Of a DNA stretch of 7,376 nt, positions 1-5,758 are shown one piece after another (position 1 is the first letter of the stretch; each line of letters opens with the position of its first letter). Made by a program: the position numbers and the translations under genes. The stretch is from Lachnospiraceae bacterium (GTDB taxonomy: Bacteria; Bacillota; Clostridia; Lachnospirales; Lachnospiraceae), in NCBI GenBank assembly GCA_902363675.1, contig CABJAV010000056.1, forward strand, positions 1-7,376, written 5' to 3'. The notes under the pieces were generated by a model that was not told the origin of the DNA, did not search any database, and worked only from the letters and a program-made list of their open reading frames with translations.

Positions 1-1462
1 AGCTGCTTTAGAAAAATTTAAAATCACATTTCAGAAACAACGGTTATGGAATGAGGTATTGAAGATTGAAAAAAGTGCAGATGCCCAACTTGGCAGGTCA
101 TTTGAATTTGCCCTCCCCAAAGAATGGAGCAGACAGGAACAGATTCAATATACAGCCGACTATATCAAAAAAACATTTGTGGATAAGGGAATGTGTGCTG
201 ATTGGAGTATCCACGACAAAGGGGATGGCAATCCTCATGTCCATCTGCTTCTGACAATGCGCCCTTTTAACCCGGATCATTCTTGGGGGAAGAAAGAAGT
301 CAAAGATTGGGATTTTGTCAGAGATAAAAGCGGAAATATCGTGATTGATGAATCCCATCCGAACTGGTGGCAGGATAAGAAAAACCCTGACCGTCATGGA
401 ATCCGTATCCCTGTATTAGATGAAAACGGAATCCAGAAGATTGGTGCAAGAAACCGCCTGCAATGGAAACGGGTACTGACCGATGCTACGGGATGGAACA
501 ATCCAAAAAACTGTGAACTGTGGCGGAGCGAGTGGGCAAAGGTGTGTAATGAACATCTGCCTTTGCATAATCAGGTCGATCACCGTTCTTACGAAAAGCA
601 GGGAAAACTCCAGATTCCTACCATCCATGAAGGTGCTGACGCAAGAAAGATTGAACAAAAGTTTCTTGCCGGGCAGGAAATAAAAGGTTCGTGGAAAGTA
701 GCGGAAAATCAAATCATAAAACAACAAAACACGTTATTGCAAAAGATACTGGACACCTTTGGGAAAGTATCAGGTGCATTATCATTATGGAAGGAGCGAT
801 TAAATGACATTAGAAGAAAGCCGGGAAATTATACCCTTAATGGAGTCCATGATTGGGCAAATCGAAGAACAGCAGACCTTAATGGCAGAAATGCTTCTGG
901 AAATGCAGAACCGGGACACCCAACTCTCTCTTATGCAGGAACAGAATCAGAAATTGCAAAAATTAAACAGCGAGTTATCCGAGCTGCTCAACATTTTGCC
1001 AAATACCGAGGAACTACTTTCCAAGATGGAAGAACAGAAAACGAAGATAGAACTTTTGGAAAACGAAAATCAGCAATGGCAGATATTGGCACAGAAGCTG
1101 AACAGCGAAAACAGTTTATTACTGAAACAGAACACCGAATTGCTGAACTGGAACAGCAGGTAGAGAAAGGACGTGATATAGATGAACGAATCCAGAGAAT
1201 TAAAGAACGCCGAACAGTTGGAAGAACTTCTGCTCTTGACCGAGGAGATACAAGAAGAGTTGGAACAGAAAGACCAGCTTATCGTGGAACTGAAGACGCA
1301 GCTCAACGAATCTCTGACCTTGAACGAGAAATTAAACAAAGAGAACAGAGCCGGGAATATTCAAGCATTAAAGAACGACTTGAAGCTGGCAGACAGAGCA
1401 TTGCGGAGCGAGAAAGAGAAGCTGCGAAGCGCAAACGTCACGATAGAGGAATGTCAAGATAA
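1..1462 (+). CDS. MobA/MobL family relaxase, 5' truncated by the window edge
   Basis: This is the DNA-nicking transesterase that cuts at oriT and pilots the single strand during plasmid or element mobilization. The frame is open from base 2 and no true start is visible. The window-edge residues match the middle of the family (WNEV then KIEKSADAQLGRSFEFALP), so the N-terminus with the start and first catalytic region lies upstream. The TTG at 59 is not the start. The metal-binding histidine motif is visible as IHDKGDGNPHVHLLLTMRP at about 209-268, with the HVH pair at 236-244. The conserved VDHRSYEKQG block sits near 578-607. The C-terminal ~220 residues are charged, Glu/Arg-rich and probably coiled-coil, with patterns such as TETEHRIAELEQQ and ISDLEREIKQREQSR that are usual in Lachnospiraceae MobA/MobL proteins. 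Unusually, most of this tail overlaps two genes in another frame (804-1163 and 1182-2135). Stop TAA at 1460-1462. The family call is confident; no oriT or integrase is visible here. Confidence 0.93.
   Translation, partial: AALEKFKITFQKQRLWNEVLKIEKSADAQLGRSFEFALPKEWSRQEQIQYTADYIKKTFVDKGMCADWSIHDKGDGNPHVHLLLTMRPFNPDHSWGKKEVKDWDFVRDKSGNIVIDESHPNWWQDKKNPDRHGIRIPVLDENGIQKIGARNRLQWKRVLTDATGWNNPKNCELWRSEWAKVCNEHLPLHNQVDHRSYEKQGKLQIPTIHEGADARKIEQKFLAGQEIKGSWKVAENQIIKQQNTLLQKILDTFGKVSGALSLWKERLNDIRRKPGNYTLNGVHDWANRRTADLNGRNASGNAEPGHPTLSYAGTESEIAKIKQRVIRAAQHFAKYRGTTFQDGRTENEDRTFGKRKSAMADIGTEAEQRKQFITETEHRIAELEQQVEKGRDIDERIQRIKERRTVGRTSALDRGDTRRVGTERPAYRGTEDAAQRISDLEREIKQREQSREYSSIKERLEAGRQSIAEREREAAKRKRHDRGMSR
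791..796 (+). promoter_or_regulatory. Ribosome binding site inside the relaxase gene
   Basis: AAGGAG lies 7 bases before the ATG at 804. It is a near-consensus Firmicutes ribosome binding site embedded in the relaxase reading frame. It is the main evidence that the nested 804-1163 reading frame is translated and is not just a shadow of mobA. Confidence 0.7.
804..1163 (+). CDS. Small coiled-coil protein nested in the relaxase gene
   Basis: A 119-aa acidic, Leu/Glu/Gln-rich protein encoded entirely within the relaxase gene in a different frame. I do not recognise a named family. It has no membrane segment or signal peptide. Nearly the whole length shows heptad-like Leu/Met spacing (for example LMAEMLLEMQ and NSELSELLNIL), predicting an extended coiled coil. 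Support for translation comes from a strong AAGGAG 7 bases before the ATG and from a composition that makes a sensible amphipathic protein. It is followed 18 bases later, in the same frame, by the 1182-2135 gene, which also begins with a coiled coil. A role as an accessory mobilization or relaxosome protein is inferred only from position. Alternatively it is the 5' part of one longer ancestral gene split by the TAG at 1161, or an overlap tolerated because the relaxase tail is low-complexity. Confidence 0.6.
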   Translation: MTLEESREIIPLMESMIGQIEEQQTLMAEMLLEMQNRDTQLSLMQEQNQKLQKLNSELSELLNILPNTEELLSKMEEQKTKIELLENENQQWQILAQKLNSENSLLLKQNTELLNWNSR

Positions 1463-2135
1463 AATACGATGCTTAACACAACAACGGGATTATGCCCGGA
1501 CACATCAGAAAATCGTAGAGATACCGGTAGAAAAGCCGGTACTCTATAAAAAATGCGAAGCCTGTGACCGGACAGCCTATCAGAATGCAAAAGCAAGATA
1601 CGAAACACAAAAAGAGCAACTTGCAGGACAATATAAAGCAAAAACGGTAATGTTCCAAACAACCTTGTTCCTTCTTGCATGGTATTCGCTGACAACCACT
1701 CTTTTTCAGGCAGTACAGTCAGATGTGTTCCTTTCCGATTGCAAATCATTCTTCCATGATGCAGCATCATTCATACAAACTTTTATCGGTTGGACGATTG
1801 ATGCCGGGCAATCTGTGGCACAAATCAGCACAAAAATTCCAAATGAGATTATAGCCGGAATCATATATTGGTTATTGATGATATTGGTTGTTGGAATATG
1901 TGTGGCAGGGACAGGGATACTGGCAATACTGATAGAAATAAAGGTTATAGAATTATATAAGAAAAACTGTTGGGATGTTATTACCCTACTGATGATACTG
2001 ACAAGTGCGGCTGTCATCATTTATTTTGGAGAAGTAATTAAAAAAGCATTATCAATAAATCTGTTGTTCTTTTGGTTAATTTTACAAGGAATATATCTTA
2101 CAATTCGACGCTATATAAGTCAAGATACTGATTGA
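1182..2135 (+). CDS. DUF6040-like coiled-coil membrane protein of mobile elements
   Basis: A 317-aa membrane protein that follows MobA/MobL relaxases in Lachnospiraceae elements. It resembles DUF6040 proteins as I remember them, and its function is not established. Residues 1-115 are a Leu/Glu-rich coiled coil. Next come IVEIPVEKPV and a CxxC pair (C125, C128 in KKCEACDR), possibly a metal or redox site. Four hydrophobic spans follow at about 156-176, 225-252, 265-283 and 290-306. The start is ATG 1182, with GAAAGG at 1165-1170 and a somewhat long 11-base spacer, just after the stop of the nested gene at 1163, so translational coupling is likely. The first 281 bases overlap the relaxase 3' end in a different frame. 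Its TGA stop (2133-2135) lies inside the -35 box of the bacteriocin promoter. A link between relaxosome and membrane is plausible but inferred. Confidence 0.82.
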   Translation: MNESRELKNAEQLEELLLLTEEIQEELEQKDQLIVELKTQLNESLTLNEKLNKENRAGNIQALKNDLKLADRALRSEKEKLRSANVTIEECQDKIRCLTQQRDYARTHQKIVEIPVEKPVLYKKCEACDRTAYQNAKARYETQKEQLAGQYKAKTVMFQTTLFLLAWYSLTTTLFQAVQSDVFLSDCKSFFHDAASFIQTFIGWTIDAGQSVAQISTKIPNEIIAGIIYWLLMILVVGICVAGTGILAILIEIKVIELYKKNCWDVITLLMILTSAAVIIYFGEVIKKALSINLLFFWLILQGIYLTIRRYISQDTD

Positions 2136-2160
2136 CTAGATATAAAATATTTGATAAAAT
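2132..2160 (+). promoter_or_regulatory. Sigma-A type promoter of the bacteriocin cassette
   Basis: TTGACT (2132-2137) and TAAAAT (2155-2160) are separated by exactly 17 bases, each one mismatch from consensus. Transcription would start near 2167, giving a ~30-base leader that carries the AAAGGAGG ribosome binding site. The -35 box overlaps the stop codon of the preceding gene, so the cassette is joined very tightly to the mobilization module. No operator-like repeat is evident, so expression may be constitutive. Confidence 0.7.
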
Positions 2161-2182
2161 ATAAATAGAAATACAGCAGATC

Positions 2183-2190
2183 AAAGGAGG
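2183..2190 (+). promoter_or_regulatory. Ribosome binding site fixing the bacteriocin start
   Basis: AAAGGAGG lies 8 bases before the ATG at 2199 and is essentially a full anti-Shine-Dalgarno match. It shows that the true start is 2199. The ATG at 2242, which opens the long intact frame, has no ribosome binding site of its own. Confidence 0.85.
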
Positions 2191-2198
2191 TAAAACTT

Positions 2199-2544
2199 AT
2201 GAGAGCAAAGAAAGTGATTGTAGGGGGTAGCTATTAGTGCAATGTTAATTTCTTCATCAATTCCAGTAATGGCATTTTCTGTTACAAACGGGAATAAGAC
2301 ATTTGATAAAAAGTGGGAATTGAGCACTACATCTGATGGCGGAAAAGGTGTTTTGACTTATGGTTATAATACTCTTGCTATTAATGAAGATTATGCACAC
2401 GCATATCATTCAACTAAAGATCATTACGCATATGTCAAGAATGGAAATGGTTCTTTTTCGGGTTCAAATGTTGGTAAAGGTAATTGGTCTAAAATTGAGG
2501 TTGCTCATAAAGGAAATAGTATTACCTACGGTAATAGCTACTAA
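2199..2544 (+). CDS. Lactococcin 972-family bacteriocin precursor, frameshifted in the signal peptide
   Basis: Structural gene of a secreted, unmodified bacteriocin; lactococcin 972 itself binds lipid II and blocks septum formation. From ATG 2199 the frame reads MRAKKVIVGGSY and stops at TAG 2235-2237. Removing one G from the five-G run at 2223-2227 restores a 114-aa precursor. It would have a Sec signal peptide beginning MRAKKVIVGVAISAM, with likely cleavage after IPVMA (residue 25), and an 89-aa mature peptide. The mature part shows the family layout: LTYGYNTLAINEDYAHAYHS with KDHYAYVKN, then GNWSKIEV and a C-terminal TYGNSY. These match the YG, Y-x-H/Y-H-S-K-x-H and W-x-K blocks of lactococcin 972. 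The downstream genes are those typical of this family. As written, only re-initiation at ATG 2242 could give the mature part, with a damaged signal. It is either a genuine loss, a sequencing error, or a switchable tract. Confidence 0.85.
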
Positions 2545-2566
2545 ACAAAGGTTCGGGATAATGGCT

Positions 2567-2596
2567 GAGTGGTTGGAATTCCAACCACTCTTTTTT
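2567..2596 (+). terminator. Palindromic terminator or attenuator after the bacteriocin gene
   Basis: A perfect inverted repeat has arms GAGTGGTTGG (2567-2576) and CCAACCACTC (2581-2590) around AATT, followed directly by six T (2591-2596). It forms a 10-bp GC-containing stem with a U-run, a classical intrinsic terminator. It lies between the bacteriocin gene and the membrane and ABC genes, for which no separate strong promoter is obvious. Partial read-through would set a high bacteriocin to transporter ratio. Confidence 0.88.
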
Positions 2597-2611
2597 GTGG
2601 AGTGTATATAA

Positions 2612-3061
2612 ATGAAGAAAAAAATAAAATATATAGGAATTGTTTTGGTTATTTTGTTCTGTTGCTATAATTTATTTTGGTACTTCGGGAGTTATAAACC
2701 ATATAACGAATTTCAGAAAGACTTCCCTGAAATAGAAGAATCTGGAGTAAAAATTTACACAGATAAAGATGGATTCCAGTATAGTGTGTCTGTCCCTGAT
2801 TATTTGCTTTGGAATGGAAATCTTGCGATAGCTGAGTCAGATGTTCGATATGCACTAATTATTTGGATAAAACCATTTCACCAAGGAATAAGTCAAGGCG
2901 TGCTATTTAATGACTATAAGGATTTGAATACTCAAATTATGTTGTCAAGTAGCAAAAAAGCTGAAGATCAAGAAGATCAATGGATTGTTGATGAAAATAG
3001 CACAATATTGACTACGATATTTGAAAAAGCAAATAAAGTATGGAATCTGGGGTTGAAATAA
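2612..3061 (+). CDS. Single-span membrane-anchored protein of the lactococcin 972-type operon
   Basis: A 149-aa protein of a family I do not recognise. The N-terminus is basic (MKKKIKY), followed by one hydrophobic span at about residues 7-27 (IGIVLVILFCCYNLFWYFG), then a soluble domain of about 120 residues, probably outside the cell. The two adjacent Cys in the span do not fit a lipobox, so a signal anchor is more likely than a lipoprotein. The soluble part is mixed alpha/beta-like with an aromatic-rich stretch (DYLLWNGNLAIAES) and an acidic KKAEDQEDQW segment. The start ATG 2612 has GTGGAG at 2597-2602, directly beyond the terminator. The TAA stop (3059-3061) abuts the ATG of the permease with no gap, so the two are coupled. 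Its place between the bacteriocin and the permease suggests an immunity or export accessory factor, by context only. Confidence 0.82.
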   Translation: MKKKIKYIGIVLVILFCCYNLFWYFGSYKPYNEFQKDFPEIEESGVKIYTDKDGFQYSVSVPDYLLWNGNLAIAESDVRYALIIWIKPFHQGISQGVLFNDYKDLNTQIMLSSSKKAEDQEDQWIVDENSTILTTIFEKANKVWNLGLK

Positions 3062-5002
3062 ATGAAAGCAATTAAAAACTTATGTTTGTTTTGTTTCCTG
3101 ATTTTTGGAATACTTATGCAATCTGAAATATTTCAAGATCAGCTTTGGAACTTTTCTACAGCATATTTTACGTCATCACGCTATGAAGTTGCTAGTGAAG
3201 ATATGTCGCAGTTTCTGAAAGATGTATCAGAAACTGCAACGGAGAATGATGTACATATTTTTTCTCAGTACAATGAAATCAATAATAAATACCTTTCAAC
3301 ACTTCATATTTATGGCGATGATAAAGTAATCAGACAAACATTAAAAAATACTGCAAACATAGAAGAATCAGAATATACCGCTTTAGTTTCCGGAATTACG
3401 AAAGTAAAATTTCATAATCTCTCAGAATTGCAAAGTACCTCTGTGGGTTATGAAAACTTTATCTCATACATAGGAAATGAGGACAATATTATCTCTGCAT
3501 ATCAGAAATTATCAGAAAAATATAGCTTAACTTATCCAGAATATTGGAATTCTACGGAAAAGGACATGATTTTTATTATATGGGGTATGATTATTGCATT
3601 GATGATTGTTCTAAATGTAATTGAAGTGGTTAGGCGAAAAAAAGAGGTTGTTGTACGAGTTTCCTTAGGAGAAAGTGCTGGTTTCATAGCATTTAAGGCT
3701 GCTTTATTCGATGTAACTTTTGACATTGCATTATTTATTGTTGCAAAAATATTGCTGTCAAATTATATATCGGGAGCATATGAGAATAGACTCGTCACAA
3801 TTTTATATTCCATTGGAATTATTCTTTCCACTATTCCATATTGTTCTTTTTGCTTTTTTGATATTAGAAAGGCATTCGCAAATGCAACACACAAAAGAGG
3901 AGTGGATTTTTTAATTTATTCGTTAAAATTTATAGCAGGGGTAGCCGCTGTTTTTACAATTACCACTAATATTAGTAGTATTCATAATAACCTATTTACA
4001 AATGAACATTTGTTAGAAGAATATTATGATGCAAATTATTTTACCGTAAAGACTACTGATTTTAATGCTGAAAAAGAAGAAGCTTTTTGGAATAAACTAT
4101 ACAAGAATGAATATAACACATTAAAGCCTGTAATATGCTTGAATATTTTAAATGATAAAAATGATGTGATATATGTAAATAATCATGCAAAAGATATGTT
4201 ACAAGGTTTTACGAAGCAGATAAATGCAGTAGAGAATGAATCTTCTGATTTGATTATTTTCATTCCAAAGAATAGATATTTTGCTAAAAACAAGCAATTA
4301 GCCTATGACTCCTTGAGCCATGTTTTAAATCATGATAATTTACAACAATTAAATATTCAGTACATAGAGTATAGCGAAACAGAATACTTTTCCTATTTAG
4401 ATACAAGTAGAATAAATGGTATCGAAAAAAGCAAAAATCCGATAATTATTTATCAGGCAAACAAAGATTTAGCAGTCAATGGTGGGTATCTTGAAAGCTA
4501 TAAAGCAGGAGCAGTTTTATTTCAATGTGATGAAAAACAGCTAAGAAATATCAGCAAAAAGTATGAAGATATGCTTGGAAATTATCAGCTAGTAATTACA
4601 AACGTACATGAACAGTATTTATATAATCACACATTTTTAATAAAACTCGTGGGATTTTTAAGTTCTCTTTGTACGATTGTATTGCTTTTAAATATTATGA
4701 TTATTGTTACAGTAAGTAGACTAGAGTTCCGAGAAAATGCAATGAAAATTTCCTTGATGAAAATCTTTGGATATAGTTTATTTGAACGGCACAAAACACT
4801 TCTTAAAATGATTGTAGTGGAAAATTTTGTGATATTAGTAGGTATGCTTATCTATTCTTTATTATCGGTACAGACTGAAGTAGGAATTAGCATTCTTGTT
4901 AGTTCATTTATGGCACTAATAGAATTTACAATTATTTTCTTTAATATCACAATTGTTGAAAAAACAAACATACCGAAATCATTAAAAGGAGGTTGCTTAT
5001 GA
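3062..5002 (+). CDS. Bacteriocin-associated integral membrane protein (DUF1430 / lactococcin 972 immunity-type permease)
   Basis: A 646-aa membrane protein matching the DUF1430 / bacteriocin-associated 7TM family that accompanies lactococcin 972-type bacteriocins. It is thought to work with the adjacent ATPase in immunity or export. I see eight hydrophobic spans: about 5-23, 168-190, 210-232, 244-266, 283-303, 528-551, 583-604 and 610-632. Two large outer domains lie at about 24-167 and 304-527. Short conserved stretches follow the spans before each half's core (RRKKEVVVRVSLGES near 191-205 and EFRENAMKISLMKIFG near 555-570). They resemble FtsX/MacB-type permease coupling regions, suggesting two fused 4-span units. 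The start is directly at the preceding stop. Its TGA overlaps the ATG of the ATPase gene as ATGA (4999-5002). Low GC, like the rest of the cassette. The family call is firm; the exact role (immunity versus export) is not known from sequence. Confidence 0.9.
   Translation: MKAIKNLCLFCFLIFGILMQSEIFQDQLWNFSTAYFTSSRYEVASEDMSQFLKDVSETATENDVHIFSQYNEINNKYLSTLHIYGDDKVIRQTLKNTANIEESEYTALVSGITKVKFHNLSELQSTSVGYENFISYIGNEDNIISAYQKLSEKYSLTYPEYWNSTEKDMIFIIWGMIIALMIVLNVIEVVRRKKEVVVRVSLGESAGFIAFKAALFDVTFDIALFIVAKILLSNYISGAYENRLVTILYSIGIILSTIPYCSFCFFDIRKAFANATHKRGVDFLIYSLKFIAGVAAVFTITTNISSIHNNLFTNEHLLEEYYDANYFTVKTTDFNAEKEEAFWNKLYKNEYNTLKPVICLNILNDKNDVIYVNNHAKDMLQGFTKQINAVENESSDLIIFIPKNRYFAKNKQLAYDSLSHVLNHDNLQQLNIQYIEYSETEYFSYLDTSRINGIEKSKNPIIIYQANKDLAVNGGYLESYKAGAVLFQCDEKQLRNISKKYEDMLGNYQLVITNVHEQYLYNHTFLIKLVGFLSSLCTIVLLLNIMIIVTVSRLEFRENAMKISLMKIFGYSLFERHKTLLKMIVVENFVILVGMLIYSLLSVQTEVGISILVSSFMALIEFTIIFFNITIVEKTNIPKSLKGGCL
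4985..4992 (+). promoter_or_regulatory. Ribosome binding site fixing the ABC ATPase start
   Basis: AAAGGAGG ends 6 bases before ATG 4999. A TTG at 4993 in the same frame directly abuts this site and cannot be the start. The site lies inside the end of the permease gene. Confidence 0.85.
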
Positions 5003-5607
5003 TAACAATTGAAAATCTATGCAAAGCATATAATGATAAAATTTTGTTCAAAAATTTTCATTTGGAAATTCCAGATAGCCGTTTTTTGGTAATTAGTGGC
5101 GAAAGTGGATGCGGAAAAAGTACTTTACTTAATATGATTGGAGGTATTGAAACTCCTGACAAAGGTTCTATTATTGTGAATGGTTTTGATGTGGCAAAAA
5201 AAGGAAAAAAGCAGAAATATTTCAAAGAAGTTGTTGGATTTTTATTTCAAAATTTTGCCCTTTTGGAAAACAAAACAGTAAAAGAAAATCTAGAAATAAT
5301 AAAAAAATCAGGTAGAACGGATATTTCAATAAATGAAGCTCTTGAAAAAGTTGGTTTACAGAAAGTAATTAACAAAAAAGTCTATCAATTATCTGGTGGC
5401 GAACAGCAGAGAGTTGCGTTAGCTCGTTTAATGCTAAAGAAATGTTCGATTGTATTAGCAGACGAACCAACTGGTTCCTTAGACAAAAAAAATAGTGAGA
5501 TTGTTATGAATATATTGCATGAGTTAAGTGAACAGGGAAAAACAGTTATTGTTGTAACTCATAGTGAAGAAATTGTAGCACAAGAAAAGCATGTTCTATA
5601 TTTATAA
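4999..5607 (+). CDS. ABC transporter ATP-binding protein, lactococcin 972 group
   Basis: A 202-aa ATPase subunit that would energise the neighbouring permease, of the MacB/LolD-like class and the lactococcin 972-associated subgroup. All nucleotide-binding motifs are intact: Walker A GESGCGKST (34-42), Q-loop Gln84 in LFQNFALLEN, signature LSGGEQQR (131-138), Walker B IVLADE (151-156), D-loop SLD (160-162) and H-loop His188 in VVTHS. The protein is short because it ends soon after the H-loop, as is usual in this group, so I see no truncation. It has no membrane span of its own and would act as a homodimer on the cytoplasmic face. ATG 4999 overlaps the permease stop (ATGA), and a full AAAGGAGG precedes it. 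It is the last gene before the terminator at 5621. Confidence 0.95.
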   Translation: MITIENLCKAYNDKILFKNFHLEIPDSRFLVISGESGCGKSTLLNMIGGIETPDKGSIIVNGFDVAKKGKKQKYFKEVVGFLFQNFALLENKTVKENLEIIKKSGRTDISINEALEKVGLQKVINKKVYQLSGGEQQRVALARLMLKKCSIVLADEPTGSLDKKNSEIVMNILHELSEQGKTVIVVTHSEEIVAQEKHVLYL

Positions 5608-5620
5608 TTACCCATAATAG

Positions 5621-5668
5621 AAGAATATGTTCTTTCGGGAGACACCTCCTCTAAGAACATATTCTTTT
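5621..5668 (+). terminator. Terminator of the bacteriocin operon
   Basis: A perfect 14-bp inverted repeat, AAGAATATGTTCTT (5621-5634) and AAGAACATATTCTT (5653-5666), runs into a short T-run. An inner GGAG/CTCC stem (5638-5641 with 5646-5649, loop ACAC) extends the hairpin. It begins 13 bases after the ATPase stop. The T-run is weak (four T, then GG), so some read-through is possible. Confidence 0.8.
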
Positions 5669-5758
5669 GGTTAAAATTGATTATAAAGATACTTTTATTT
5701 CAGTATATTCGCTATATTGATGGGATATATATTTGCATATTATTTATATGGATAAGGA
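5669..5758. other. AT-rich spacer between converging genes
   Basis: About 90 AT-rich bases separate the operon terminator from the 3' end of the minus-strand gene. I see no gene, clear hairpin terminator for the minus strand, or repeat here. Confidence 0.5.

Noticed and set aside
59..61. TTG as the start of the relaxase
   Set aside because: The frame is open to the window edge and the upstream residues match the family, so the gene simply starts outside the window.
66..254. Plus-strand 62-codon frame at the left edge, and 483-683
   Set aside because: They overlap the conserved catalytic part of the relaxase in other frames and lack credible ribosome binding sites, unlike the 804 frame.
416..727. 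Minus-strand open frame opposite the relaxase (also 98-397 and 1070-1339)
   Set aside because: Antisense shadows of the relaxase and nested genes: no ribosome binding sites and no sensible protein features.
2223..2227. Five-G run as a classical phase-variable tract
   Set aside because: Five bases is short for efficient slipped-strand switching. It is kept only as one possibility next to fixed mutation or assembly error.
2360..2611. Plus-strand 83-codon frame over the bacteriocin 3' end and the terminator
   Set aside because: It is a shifted frame through the mature bacteriocin and the terminator palindrome, with no ribosome binding site and no family-like sequence.
4993..4998. TTG 4993 as start of the ABC ATPase
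   Set aside because: It abuts the AAAGGAGG site with no spacer. ATG 4999 has proper spacing and gives the ATGA overlap.
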